A stretch of 64,000 bases of DNA from an uncultured Bacteroidales bacterium (GCA_902792535.1 CADAZU010000010.1:1-64000); one strand, 5' to 3'. Counted from the stretch's first letter, positions 28,848 through 36,765 are shown. Translations and numbers: made by a program. Notes: generated by a model not told the origin, from the letters alone.

Positions 28848-28902
28848 ACGTAGTAGCTGAGTAACGTAACGTTTAAAGTTTAATGTTTAAAGAAGAAGAC
28901 TT

Positions 28903-29157
28903 ATGAAGAAAGGAATTCATCCGGAGAACTACCGCGTAGTAGTTTTCAAAGATATGTCTGACGGTACTCAGTTCTTCAGCCGCTCTACTGCTGCTACGAA
29001 GGACACCATCGAAATCGACGGCGTTCAGTATCCGCTGATCAAGCTTGAGATCTCGAACACGAGTCACCCGTTCTACACCGGTAAATCGAAACTGGTGGAC
29101 ACCGCCGGTCGCGTGGACAAATTCTTGTCTCGCTATGGCAATCGCACACGCAAGTAA
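28903..29157 (+). CDS. rpmE2: 50S ribosomal protein L31 type B
   Basis: 84 residues. MKKGIHPENYRVVVFKDMSD, IKLEISNTSHPFYTGKSKLV and GRVDKFLSRYG are characteristic of type B L31, the form without zinc-binding cysteines. It follows rplI on the same strand after 55 bp that hold a microrepeat, and it ends at a strong terminator. Confidence 0.96.
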   Translation: MKKGIHPENYRVVVFKDMSDGTQFFSRSTAATKDTIEIDGVQYPLIKLEISNTSHPFYTGKSKLVDTAGRVDKFLSRYGNRTRK

Positions 29158-29169
29158 TGCGAGAGTTTT

Positions 29170-29202
29170 CAAGGGGCGGACATTGGTCTGCCCCTTGTTG
29201 TT
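29170..29202 (+). terminator. Intrinsic terminator after rpmE2
   Basis: AAGGGGCGGAC and GTCTGCCCCTT form a stem of about 11 bp, followed by TGTTGTTTTT. An ATATCTCG-type microrepeat follows at about 29213-29252. Confidence 0.85.
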
Positions 29203-29262
29203 TTTACTTTTAGAATATCTCGATATTTCGACATCTCGGCATATCGATAACACGAAACAGCT

Positions 29263-30033
29263 ATGCAAAACACATCTCTTTGGCGCGCACTCGGCCGCAA
29301 CACCATCGTCTCCGTCATCCTCTTCGGAGCATTATTGGGTCTGTTATGGACCATAGAATTTTTCTTCCCCTCGCTGCATTTGCTGAAGTGGGAAGATACG
29401 GCTTGGTTGGTTGGTATCCCTGCCTCTATCATCGGCGTGGCATATATCCTGACCGTCCGCGACCCGAAGAACTACACCGGCTTTTTTGCCGGCATCGTTA
29501 TGTCCTTTCTGCTGGGAATACAATTCCTGCTGCAAGAGCAATATGACAGCACTTTCCTCTATTTCTTCGTCTTCATTCCGTTCCAGATGATGTCGATATA
29601 CAAATGGAGCCGCTCGAAAGACGACGGAGGTGCTTCGTTCGAACCGAAATTTCTGGACACTCCTCGCTTGATCTTATCCGTCGCAATGCTCATTTTCATC
29701 ACCGCAGGAGATCTTATAATTATGAACTATGTCAATCATGGTTCCTTAACTCCCTCCCTTGAGGGGAGGGTCTGGGTGGGGTTAGTCCTCAACGGACTTC
29801 TCATCTCGTCCTCTTTCCTGGCGAACTATTGGCTCATCTATCGAAAGACCGACTCGTGGATCTACTGGCTGATTTACAGTCTCGCCGGCATCGGGCTATT
29901 CATCCTGCTGGGAAATATCTTCTCCATCGTCCTGTTCACCTTCTTCCTGGTCATCAACGGAACGGCAGGTATCGCATGGTTCAAAGCCACCAAACCCGAG
30001 AACATGGGATGGCTCAAATTTATAAGAAAATGA
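29263..30033 (+). CDS. pnuC: PnuC-type nicotinamide riboside/mononucleotide transporter
   Basis: 256 residues with seven or eight hydrophobic segments. The C-terminal part (SSFLANYWLIYRKTDSWIYW, then LLGNIFSIVLFTFFLVI) matches PnuC, a facilitator that takes up vitamin B3 forms for NAD synthesis. Between two helices, the stretch SLTPSLEGRVWVGLVLNG is encoded by a G/C-rich palindromic microrepeat (about 29747-29785), which looks like an in-frame insertion into a loop. The stop overlaps the ATG of the pseudouridine synthase gene (ATGA at 30030-30033), so the two are translationally coupled. Confidence 0.85.
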   Translation: MQNTSLWRALGRNTIVSVILFGALLGLLWTIEFFFPSLHLLKWEDTAWLVGIPASIIGVAYILTVRDPKNYTGFFAGIVMSFLLGIQFLLQEQYDSTFLYFFVFIPFQMMSIYKWSRSKDDGGASFEPKFLDTPRLILSVAMLIFITAGDLIIMNYVNHGSLTPSLEGRVWVGLVLNGLLISSSFLANYWLIYRKTDSWIYWLIYSLAGIGLFILLGNIFSIVLFTFFLVINGTAGIAWFKATKPENMGWLKFIRK

Positions 30034-30974
30034 AACGCAAAGCAGATACTGTATTAAAAGTCACAGAGCCGATGGCGCTCATGGACTTTCTGATCGCTAA
30101 GATGGGCGGCATGGCTCGCTCGTCCGTAAAACAATTACTGGGTCAACGCCGCGTCAAAGTAGGCGCAGGCATCCAGACAAGGCATGATTTTGCCCTCAAA
30201 CCGGGCGATATAGTAACCGTCTCGTCCGGACGCGGCAACAGCCAACTCACCCACCCTAAACTCAAAATCGTCTATGAGGACGACGACCTCATTGTGGTCA
30301 ACAAGCAACCGGGACTCCTCACCGTCGCTTCTACGCCGGGCAGCTCGGAGACAACCGTCATGTCCATTCTCCGCGCGTATGTAAAAAAACAGAACGCGCG
30401 CGCAAATATCTACGTCGTCCATCGTCTCGACCGCGAGACATCCGGTCTGCTCGTCTTCGCCCGTTCCGAGGAGTTGCAGCATTACATGCGCGAATATTGG
30501 CGCCAGTTGGTGACCGACCGCACCTATATTGCTCTCGCCGAAGGAGTACTCGAACCGCGCGAAGGAAAGATCACCACTTGGCTGACGGAAGACAAACGCA
30601 ATGCCGTAGTCTATTCCTCGCCGGTGGACGACGGAGGCGACATCGCCATCACCAACTATAAAACGCTTCGCGTCAGCCATCAGGCATCAGAGCAAGAATC
30701 CTTCGTACATCGTACATCGTCCCTTTGTACATCAATTTATTCCCTCGTCGAACTCCATCTGGAGACCGGAAGAACCAACCAGATCCGTGTCCATCTCGCC
30801 TCCAAAGGTTGCCCCGTCGTAGGCGATCGCAAGTACGGGCACGGCAATGAATCCAGCCCTATTGACCGCCTTTGCCTGCATGCCAAAGTGCTGGAGTTCA
30901 TCCATCCCGTGACGGAGAAGAAAGTGCGCTTTGAGTCCCCTGTTCCCAAAGAGTTCAACCGCCTATTGCTATAA
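30030..30974 (+). CDS. RluA-family rRNA pseudouridine synthase
   Basis: 314 residues from the ATG at 30030, which overlaps the pnuC stop; the frame upstream of this lies in pnuC. An S4-type RNA-binding domain (MARSSVKQLLGQRRVKVGAG) is followed by the synthase domain with HRLDRETSGLLVFA, where the Asp (about residue 134) is catalytic, and by RTNQIRVHLA. The protein makes pseudouridine in rRNA; the exact target site cannot be told from sequence. The segment QESFVHRTSSLCTSIYSL is encoded by a CGTACAT/TTTGTACAT microrepeat (30702-30733) and looks like an inserted loop. Confidence 0.9.
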   Translation: MKRKADTVLKVTEPMALMDFLIAKMGGMARSSVKQLLGQRRVKVGAGIQTRHDFALKPGDIVTVSSGRGNSQLTHPKLKIVYEDDDLIVVNKQPGLLTVASTPGSSETTVMSILRAYVKKQNARANIYVVHRLDRETSGLLVFARSEELQHYMREYWRQLVTDRTYIALAEGVLEPREGKITTWLTEDKRNAVVYSSPVDDGGDIAITNYKTLRVSHQASEQESFVHRTSSLCTSIYSLVELHLETGRTNQIRVHLASKGCPVVGDRKYGHGNESSPIDRLCLHAKVLEFIHPVTEKKVRFESPVPKEFNRLLL

Positions 30975-30985
30975 TGCGCCAACTC

Positions 30986-31360
30986 TTATAATTCTTTCGC
31001 TAATACCGACCGCACGAAATTAGGGAACTGCATCGGTTCTTTGTCCGTCAGCTGCGCGCGCCATCTCTCATACAGCTCCATGTACCGCGGATGACTCTTG
31101 TCGCGGAGAATGGCGCTCGCAGCACGGCAGGCTTCGCGCCATTTGGCGCGCTGGTGCTGCTCGCCCTGCGTTAGCGGGTGCTCCTTATAATCACGCGGAT
31201 CCTGCGCGTAGATCTCCTTCGCTCCATAACCCACCACCTCGCCTGTAATCGGGTCTTTGACTGACTTGATTCGGGTGACTAAACGGTGAGCTTGTTTTTT
31301 CTTCTTGCTCAATGCGCCGGTGAAAAACTCAAAACCGGCTGTAGGAATGTAATGTGCCAT
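30986..31360 (-). CDS. Conserved hypothetical protein next to the DUF3987 gene
   Basis: 124 residues, basic and probably globular. The N-terminus has a Lys-rich patch (ALSKKKKQAHRLVTRIKSVK). The second half has WREACRAASAILRDKSHPRYM, then a PNFVRSVLAKEL tail. I do not recognise a family with confidence. It lies downstream of the DUF3987 gene on the same strand. The 207-bp gap contains a GGCGAAT/ATTCGCC hairpin but no clear promoter, so co-transcription is possible. It is convergent with the pseudouridine synthase gene, ending 11 bp from it. Confidence 0.65.
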   Translation of the reverse strand: MAHYIPTAGFEFFTGALSKKKKQAHRLVTRIKSVKDPITGEVVGYGAKEIYAQDPRDYKEHPLTQGEQHQRAKWREACRAASAILRDKSHPRYMELYERWRAQLTDKEPMQFPNFVRSVLAKEL

Positions 31361-31476
31361 ATAATTGTTAAAGTGTTAAATTGTTAGGGGATAACCTGTA
31401 TGGAGGTAGGTAATACCCCCGAAAATGGATAACAGATGACTAAGAATATATAAGAACAACTAACGATTTTAGGGGC

Positions 31477-31493
31477 GGCGAATAGCATTCGCC
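31477..31493. repeat. Perfect short hairpin between the hypothetical gene and DUF3987
   Basis: GGCGAAT and ATTCGCC pair around an AGC loop. No T run follows on either strand. Confidence 0.6.
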
Positions 31494-31520
31494 TGTAATT
31501 AACATTGTATTTTTGTAGTG

Positions 31521-31575
31521 AGACTATGAGACTTTGGGACTTTGGAAAGTCTCATAGTCCCAAAGTCTCATATCG
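31521..31575. repeat. Nested direct and inverted microrepeat at the DUF3987 stop
   Basis: The words ATGAGACTTTGGGACT and AGTCCCAAAGTCTCAT recur in both orientations and can form a long hairpin. It overlaps the end of the DUF3987 gene and may act as a terminator. Confidence 0.65.
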
Positions 31576-32827
31576 CTTTTTTATATATCCCATGCTGAAG
31601 TTTGACGATTTTCCCTTGTTGTACCCAGATGTCATTCCATCTAAAAACAGTACTTCTGGGTATTCCTTGTGCTTTTGCTTCCTCCAGAAGGGTCTTTGTC
31701 TCAAACTCGGCGGGAAGGAGGGAGAGTAGCATTTGGCGTTGGTCGATGGGTTGGATGGCTGGGACGGATGGTTGTTCGGTTCCCTTAATCATCCGGTACG
31801 CCGCCGCCATATGCAGCATCAGCTTGTTCCCGATCATCTCAGCCGTCTGATAATCCGCATCCGAACAATGTAATCCGGTCTGTATTCTGTCTGTGAAACG
31901 GTCTGTACTCTGTATTCTCAACGCGCTCAATATCATCGCCATCCGCTCGATTTGAACCGCCATACGCAATACCACGGAGTGGAAATTAGAGCCCAACAGC
32001 CGCATCAGCATGGGATATGCGTTCTCCAAGTGTTGTCCCAGACGTGCCCGTTGCTCGTCGCTCAACCGGAACTCCATGGGTTTAGCAAAATACAGTTGCT
32101 CGTACAGCCCGTACAACCGCTCCGCAGCCACGCGCATCACGCCGTTACTCCCGCTGCCCGGCTCCACATACTGATGGTTAAAAGCCTGCTGGTCATTGAT
32201 AATCAAAGTCAGCAACCGCGAGAAATAACCGTTCTCGATACTCGGTACCAACGCTTTGTACTGGCTGAAAGTGCCGGTGAGCAGCACGGACAGTTGAGGA
32301 CACGCGATGACGGAAGAGTTGTTCGCACGGTTGCGGGTGATGGGTTCGTGCTCCGCCGCCTTACGCAGCGCGGTGTTGTAGTTCGCTACCGACGAACGCC
32401 ATACATCGGTGATAACCGAACCTTCGCTCTCGTGGATATACCCGCGCCCGTTCTGTTTCTCCAGTTGGCGGTAGAACCCCGGATAAGACGAGTCCCCGGC
32501 AATAACCAGCGGTTGCGCCTCATGCACTTTGCTCACTAACTCCAACGCGAGATTGGCGATACCCTTTCCGCAAGCCGCAGACCCCACAATAAAACATTGT
32601 AAGTTCGGATAATACTTTTTCCCCGTCAGTCCGTAGCGGAAATAGAGATTAGGCATACAGCTCCCCGCCGCAGTCAGCAGCGAGAGCAGCAGCATGTCTT
32701 TCTCCGCATCGGACTGCGCCAGTGCCATAACCGGTTGAATGATTGCCGGCAGTGCCTCCGGCTCAATGTGTTTGGCGATGTGAAGATCCTGCTCCTCCTT
32801 CGCCGGAATAGAAAGTTTGTCAGTCAT
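31568..32827 (-). CDS. DUF3987-family protein
   Basis: 419 residues. The N-terminal half has the DUF3987 order: AQSDAEKDMLLLSLLTAAGS, a P-loop-like QCFIVGSAACGKGIA (about residues 93-107), and an acidic IHESEGSVITDVW. The tail has a small helix-turn-helix-like segment (AKAQGIPRSTVFRW). DUF3987 proteins resemble primase-helicase ATPase modules and occur in mobile elements and chromosomal accessory sites of Bacteroidota. Their function is not established. It is probably followed by the small gene at 30986. No integrase or VirE gene is adjacent. Confidence 0.8.
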   Translation of the reverse strand: MTDKLSIPAKEEQDLHIAKHIEPEALPAIIQPVMALAQSDAEKDMLLLSLLTAAGSCMPNLYFRYGLTGKKYYPNLQCFIVGSAACGKGIANLALELVSKVHEAQPLVIAGDSSYPGFYRQLEKQNGRGYIHESEGSVITDVWRSSVANYNTALRKAAEHEPITRNRANNSSVIACPQLSVLLTGTFSQYKALVPSIENGYFSRLLTLIINDQQAFNHQYVEPGSGSNGVMRVAAERLYGLYEQLYFAKPMEFRLSDEQRARLGQHLENAYPMLMRLLGSNFHSVVLRMAVQIERMAMILSALRIQSTDRFTDRIQTGLHCSDADYQTAEMIGNKLMLHMAAAYRMIKGTEQPSVPAIQPIDQRQMLLSLLPAEFETKTLLEEAKAQGIPRSTVFRWNDIWVQQGKIVKLQHGIYKKAI

Positions 32828-33145
32828 ACTAATTAAGGTGTTAAAGGGTTAGACATAAAAGTTATTAGAGTCCTTAGAGTCATTAAGGTCATTAAAGAGC
32901 CTCTCTATTATTAAGGCGTTTAGGCATAGCTACGCAGGTAAATGCGGCTTTCTGCGTCCTCGGGCAATGCTCCGAGTAGCGACATTTATTCCCTCTCTCT
33001 CCCCTTGTAAAACAAGCCCCTCCCAAAAAGCACTGCAAAACCTGTCGCTTTTTTCTTAGTGCTTTTCCTTCGTTCCAATCACAGTGTCCTGTGCCTTCAA
33101 TTTTCCTTAAATCATACAAGAAAAAACGAAAAAAGCGGCCAAATC

Positions 33146-33176
33146 TTGTATATTTGAAAAAAAAGTAGTAATTTTG
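33146..33176 (+). promoter_or_regulatory. Promoter of the second DUF234 ATPase
   Basis: TTG (33146-33148), 20 nt, TAATTTTG (33169-33176). Confidence 0.75.
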
Positions 33177-33193
33177 TACCGATTTTTGATAGA

Positions 33194-33237
33194 GATAATT
33201 GTCTGTGAAACAAAATTCCATAAATTCATAGACAGAT
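33194..33237 (+). repeat. Flank repeat left of the second DUF234 ATPase
   Basis: This imperfect direct repeat matches 34708-34749. Each copy starts with GATAATTGTCT and contains a TGTCT(G/A) / TTCATAGAC inverted pair, so it can fold as a hairpin. Confidence 0.65.
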
Positions 33238-33249
33238 AAATACGCTATT

Positions 33250-34698
33250 ATGGATGAGATTATAGGACGTAAAAAGGAAATAAACGAGTTATCCAAAGTC
33301 TATTCAAGCCGCAAGGCAGAGTTTGTTGCAATCTACGGTCGCCGCCGTGTCGGCAAGACCTTTCTCGTGGATGAGGCACTCAGCGGAAAAATCACTTTCC
33401 GTCACGCCGGTTTGAGCCCCGTTGACGAAAAAGGCAAAGCCAATAATTTGAAAAAACAGCTCCAGAATTTTTATCAGTCCTTACAACTCCAAGGTATGCG
33501 CAAGAGCCACTGCCCAAAGAACTGGCTCGAAGCGTTCTTTATGTTGGAGATGCACTTGCAACAGATAGACAACGGCAAGCGCCAAGTAGTCTTTATCGAC
33601 GAACTCCCTTGGTTGGACACTCCGCACAGCGGCTTCATCACAGCCTTGGAGAGTTTTTGGAACGGTTGGGCATGCCATCGCAAGAACCTGATGCTGGTTG
33701 TTTGCGGTAGTGCTAATTCGTGGATGCTTGATAACCTTGTGTACAACCATGGTGGGCTCTACGGGCGAACCACTTACGAAATTAAACTTTCCCCTTTTAC
33801 CCTCGCCGAGTGTGAACTTTTCTACAAAAGCAGAGGTATCCAAATGTCGCGTTACGACATCGCGCAAGCCAACATGATTCTTGGCGGTATTCCTTATTAT
33901 ATGAATTATTTCGCACGCGAGAAAAGTCTGCCGCAGAATATTGACGCGCTTTTCTTCGCAGCCAATGCGCCCTTGCATAATGAGTTCACTAACCTCTTTA
34001 CATCTGTTTTCTCCAGACCCGAAGAACTGATGCGCATTGTACGATTCCTTGCTACACGGCGCAAAGGTTTCAACCGCGAAGATATTATCAAGGGCACGCA
34101 TCTATACAATAATGGCACATTTACCAGACTACTTGAAGCGCTTATCGCAAGTGATTTCATTGACAAATACGTTCCTTTCGGAGAAAGTAAACGTAATCCA
34201 CACTACAAACTGATTGATCCGTTCTGTCTGTTTTATCTACGTTTTGTTGATGGGCAGGAAAGCATTGACAATGAGTTTTGGATGAATAATGTGCAGTCGC
34301 AGAAAATCAACGCTTGGCGTGGCTACGCGTTTGAGGACTTGTGCTTCCGGCAAATCGACCGTATCAAACATGCTATGCAGATAGCCGGAGTCGGTTCCCT
34401 ACAATCGGCTTGGGTTGTCCCGGGAACGGATAATAAGGAAGGAGCGCAGATAGACATGCTCATCCATCGCAAAGATAATATCGTCAATATGTGTGAGATG
34501 AAGTTCTATAGCGAAGATTTCACGGTCAATGCGGAATATCACAAGAAACTGGTTCACCGAACGAACCTCTTGCTTGAACATCTCCCTCGCAAGATGGCGA
34601 TACATAGCGTGCTCATCACTACCTTTGGATTGACATACAATGAGTACTCTCGTGATTTTGTGACAACAGTTATACTGAACGACTTATTTGCATCTTGA
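33250..34698 (+). CDS. DUF234-type AAA ATPase with C-terminal nuclease-like domain
   Basis: 482 residues. Walker A is GRRRVGKTFLV (about residues 31-41) and Walker B is VVFIDELPWLD (about 114-124). Sensor-like CGSANSWM follows. The C-terminal domain has AQIDMLIHRKDNI and VNMCEMKFY, a D...E-x-K nuclease-like pattern. It is related to the ATPase at 24326 but is not a close copy. It has its own promoter and lies between two hairpin-forming direct repeats, which suggests acquisition as a unit. Its function is unknown. Confidence 0.85.
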   Translation: MDEIIGRKKEINELSKVYSSRKAEFVAIYGRRRVGKTFLVDEALSGKITFRHAGLSPVDEKGKANNLKKQLQNFYQSLQLQGMRKSHCPKNWLEAFFMLEMHLQQIDNGKRQVVFIDELPWLDTPHSGFITALESFWNGWACHRKNLMLVVCGSANSWMLDNLVYNHGGLYGRTTYEIKLSPFTLAECELFYKSRGIQMSRYDIAQANMILGGIPYYMNYFAREKSLPQNIDALFFAANAPLHNEFTNLFTSVFSRPEELMRIVRFLATRRKGFNREDIIKGTHLYNNGTFTRLLEALIASDFIDKYVPFGESKRNPHYKLIDPFCLFYLRFVDGQESIDNEFWMNNVQSQKINAWRGYAFEDLCFRQIDRIKHAMQIAGVGSLQSAWVVPGTDNKEGAQIDMLIHRKDNIVNMCEMKFYSEDFTVNAEYHKKLVHRTNLLLEHLPRKMAIHSVLITTFGLTYNEYSRDFVTTVILNDLFAS

Positions 34699-34707
34699 AA
34701 CACTATT

Positions 34708-34749
34708 GATAATTGTCTACGAAACGCAAAATTATAATTTCATAGACTA
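34708..34749 (+). repeat. Flank repeat right of the second DUF234 ATPase
   Basis: This is the direct-repeat partner of 33194-33237, starting 10 bp after the ATPase stop codon. Confidence 0.65.
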
Positions 34750-34796
34750 CAAGAGCGTATATTTTGAGATTAGAAAGGAGAAACACACTCCAAAAC

Positions 34797-34827
34797 TTGC
34801 ACATATCAAAAAAAAGCAGTACCTTTG
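34797..34827 (+). promoter_or_regulatory. Promoter reading into the 33-bp repeat array
   Basis: TTG (34797-34799), 20 nt, TACCTTTG (34820-34827). Transcription would start about 7 nt downstream, at the edge of the repeat array. Confidence 0.7.
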
Positions 34828-34830
34828 CAG

Positions 34831-34959
34831 TCGAAAGTCGCTTGAGAAAATACGGATAACGGCAAAAAAGTCGTTCGAGAAAATACACTAACGAACAAAA
34901 AAGTCGTTCGAGAAAATACACTAACGAACAAAAAAGTCGTTCGAAAAAATATCATAATC
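34831..34959 (+). ncRNA. Putative structured RNA of four 33-bp hairpin repeats
   Basis: Two identical 33-bp units (34864-34896 and 34897-34929) are flanked by a diverged first unit and a partial last unit. Each full unit has GTTCG and CGAAC arms, 14 nt apart, so the transcript would form a row of hairpins. A canonical promoter lies directly upstream, and the frames on the plus strand are interrupted by stops in every unit. It matches no RNA family I know. A CRISPR array is excluded because there are no spacers. Confidence 0.45.
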
Positions 34960-35046
34960 ATGCTCAAAAGGAAGATTTATAGTATCATATCTCACAAACT
35001 TTCAAACTTGGAGACTACAATGTCGGACAAACAGGTAATGTATTAA
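34960..35046 (+). CDS. Possible 28-residue small protein
   Basis: An ATG immediately follows the repeat array and runs to TAA (MLKRKIYSIISHKLSNLETT, then MSDKQVMY). It would be translated from the promoter at 34797. It has no recognisable motif and may be a remnant of a larger gene. Confidence 0.3.
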   Translation: MLKRKIYSIISHKLSNLETTMSDKQVMY

Positions 35047-35099
35047 CACTGCCTCTTTACATGGCTTTTCTCTTAACTGCTCGATAGCCATTTTTGTTC

Positions 35100-35144
35100 C
35101 TTTGTACCGGAATAAAAGACGGACTTCGGTCCGTTTTTTTGTGC
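35100..35144 (+). repeat. 45-bp island-boundary repeat, left copy, containing a terminator
   Basis: It is identical over 45 bp to 47952-47996. It contains the hairpin ACGGAC-TTCG-GTCCGT followed by T7, an intrinsic terminator. The two copies bracket the WYL-to-AAA+ gene block. Confidence 0.9.
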
Positions 35145-35192
35145 CTGTTCGTGTCTATCATACCCAAAAACCGAAAAAAATCCCCCTCCTTC

Positions 35193-35223
35193 TTGCATAT
35201 ATCACAAAAAAAATGTAATTTTG
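35193..35223 (+). promoter_or_regulatory. Promoter of the WYL regulator gene
   Basis: TTG (35193-35195), 20 nt, TAATTTTG (35216-35223). It is of the ordinary type and lacks the 15-bp inverted repeat of the island promoters. Confidence 0.75.
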
Positions 35224-35258
35224 CACGCAAATTTTTGGGGCGCAAAAGTTTTAAGAAT

Positions 35259-36170
35259 ATGCCAAAGCAAAACTCTGCCATATTGCTGAATAAGTATATT
35301 TGGTTAATTGACACCATTTATTCAGCAGGTCACATTACAAGAGACGAGATTGATCGTCGCTGGTGTCGCTCGCTTCTTAGTGAAGATGAGATGAGTATTC
35401 CTCCCCGCACTTTCCACCGTTGGCGTATAGCTATCGAAGAACTCTTCCAGATTTCTATTGAGTACGATAAATGGAGGGGCTATTATATAGAAGACCGTAG
35501 CGACATAGAGCGCAACTCTATGCGCAAATGGCTCATCAACACATTTGCTGTTAACAATCTCATCAACGAGGGCCAACATTTGCGCCAACATATTAGCTTC
35601 GAAGAAGTTCCTTCCGGTCAGCGCTTCCTGACGACCATTTTGGAAGCCATTCGCGATAAAGTAGTCTTGCGCGTGACCCACCGTGGGTTCGCCAAGCCGG
35701 AACCAACTACCTTCAACATTAAGCCTTATGGTCTGAAGATCTTCAAGCAGCGTTGGTACGTCTTGGCGGAGTCCGAGTACCCGGATCACAGACTCCTCAT
35801 CTATGCACTTGACCGCTTCGAGGCAATGGAGCGCACGGACGAGACTTACGAAATCCCTGAGGACTTCGACGTGGCGCGACATTTCCAATTGTCGTACGGA
35901 GTAACGGGTTTAAATAGTTCGCCTGAGTTGGTTCAGCTAAAAGTTGATGCTTCGCAAGTGCCTTATTTCCGTTCTTTACCACTCCATCGCTCGCAGAAAG
36001 AAGAGGAGACAGCAAAAGATTATTCTATCTTCTCCTATTATGTCGTTCCCACCTACGAGTTGCGTCAGGAAATCCTTTCTCATGGCAGCGATGTAGAAGT
36101 TCTTTCTCCCGCCTCTCTCCGCGAGCAAATCAAGGAAGAAATAAAGGAAATGAATAAATTGTATAAATAA
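35259..36170 (+). CDS. WYL-domain transcriptional regulator
   Basis: 303 residues from the ATG at 35259; upstream in-frame codons lie in the terminator and promoter. The N-terminal winged helix-turn-helix (about residues 10-80) has TRDEIDRRW and IPPRTFHRWRIAIEELF. The WYL domain (about 120-200) contains NIKPYGLKIFKQRWYVLAES, where Trp166-Tyr167-Val168 is the WYL position. A C-terminal dimerisation-type domain follows. WYL regulators such as BrxR and CapW bind inverted repeats and control phage-defence genes, probably in response to a nucleic-acid or nucleotide ligand. This gene is the first in the island, next to the first of five promoters that carry a conserved inverted repeat. I infer that it is their regulator. 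Confidence 0.9.
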   Translation: MPKQNSAILLNKYIWLIDTIYSAGHITRDEIDRRWCRSLLSEDEMSIPPRTFHRWRIAIEELFQISIEYDKWRGYYIEDRSDIERNSMRKWLINTFAVNNLINEGQHLRQHISFEEVPSGQRFLTTILEAIRDKVVLRVTHRGFAKPEPTTFNIKPYGLKIFKQRWYVLAESEYPDHRLLIYALDRFEAMERTDETYEIPEDFDVARHFQLSYGVTGLNSSPELVQLKVDASQVPYFRSLPLHRSQKEEETAKDYSIFSYYVVPTYELRQEILSHGSDVEVLSPASLREQIKEEIKEMNKLYK

Positions 36171-36180
36171 TCAATTCCTC

Positions 36181-36214
36181 TGCCGCAATTCGGCACTCTG
36201 AAATGTTATCTTTG
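36181..36214 (+). promoter_or_regulatory. Island promoter 1 with inverted-repeat operator
   Basis: TGCCGCAATTCGGCA (36181-36195), 11 nt, TATCTTTG (36207-36214), then CAGCG. The position 20 nt upstream of the -7 element falls inside the inverted repeat and reads CGC, not TTG. It drives the exonuclease-DUF262-DUF262-unknown operon. Confidence 0.85.
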
Positions 36215-36239
36215 CAGCGCAAAATAAAAACAACAACTT

Positions 36240-36755
36240 ATGAAAGACTTCGTAGCAATAGATTTTGAGACTGCAAATTTTGAGCAATCGAGTATCTGCT
36301 CAATGGGGATTGTCATCGTCAAAGATGGTGAATTGGTGGATAATTTTTATTCGCTCGTGCGCCCGATACCGAACTATTATAATGAGAAATGTAGTTCAGT
36401 AAACGGTATGTGCTATGATGATACTTGTGAAGAACGCGAGTTCCCTGAAGTATGGGCAGAAGCGCAGCGGAAGATTCACGAGTACTTCCCCTATATTGAA
36501 GATGGCGAAGTGCCCTTTGTGGCGCATAACAAGGCTTTTGACGAAAACTGTCTGAAGGCAGTATTCCGTGCCTATGACATCGCCTATCCGGACTATGAGT
36601 TTGACTGCACATTACTCAAATCAAGACAAGTTTGGCCGGAAGGTCATCATAATTTGGATATCATTGCCGGTTATTGTGGCTATGACTTAGAAAACCACCA
36701 TCACGCACTTGCCGATGCTGAGGCCTGCGCGTGGATAGCAAGAGAAATATTGTAA
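36240..36755 (+). CDS. DEDDh 3'-5' exonuclease
   Basis: 171 residues, a single exonuclease domain of the DnaQ/epsilon type. Motif ExoI is VAIDFETANFE (Asp8 and Glu10). ExoII is VAHNKAFDENCL, and ExoIII is HHHALADAEACAW with the catalytic His and Asp. It would remove nucleotides from 3' ends using two metal ions. It lies 10 bp before the DUF262/DUF1524 gene and is driven by island promoter 1. Stand-alone exonucleases of this type occur in repair and in defence loci; which applies here is inferred only from context. Confidence 0.9.
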   Translation: MKDFVAIDFETANFEQSSICSMGIVIVKDGELVDNFYSLVRPIPNYYNEKCSSVNGMCYDDTCEEREFPEVWAEAQRKIHEYFPYIEDGEVPFVAHNKAFDENCLKAVFRAYDIAYPDYEFDCTLLKSRQVWPEGHHNLDIIAGYCGYDLENHHHALADAEACAWIAREIL

Positions 36756-36765
36756 AATTATATAT

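Larger units (their letters stand above)
32828..33249. other. Gene-free stretch between DUF3987 and the second DUF234 ATPase
   Basis: It contains a TTAGAGTC/ATTAAGGTC microrepeat (about 32861-32895), a GC-richer part without a gene, and the promoter and flank repeat of the ATPase gene. The minus-strand open frame here has no recognisable features. Confidence 0.5.
34699..35258. other. Gap between the second DUF234 ATPase and the WYL gene
   Basis: In order it holds: the right flank repeat (34708-34749), a canonical promoter (34797-34827), a 33-bp hairpin repeat array (34831-34959), a possible 28-codon frame (34960-35046), the left copy of the 45-bp island repeat with its terminator (35100-35144), and the WYL promoter (35193-35223). 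Confidence 0.7.

Noticed and set aside
34703..34921. Small minus-strand protein with repeated YFLERLF units
   Set aside because: The 33-bp period makes any open frame repetitive; there is no promoter on that strand, and the plus-strand promoter favours a transcript in the other direction.
34831..34959. CRISPR array
   Set aside because: The 33-bp units are directly tandem, with no variable spacers and no cas genes in the window.
35094..35258. N-terminal extension of the WYL protein
   Set aside because: The extended frame runs through an intrinsic terminator and the gene's own promoter.
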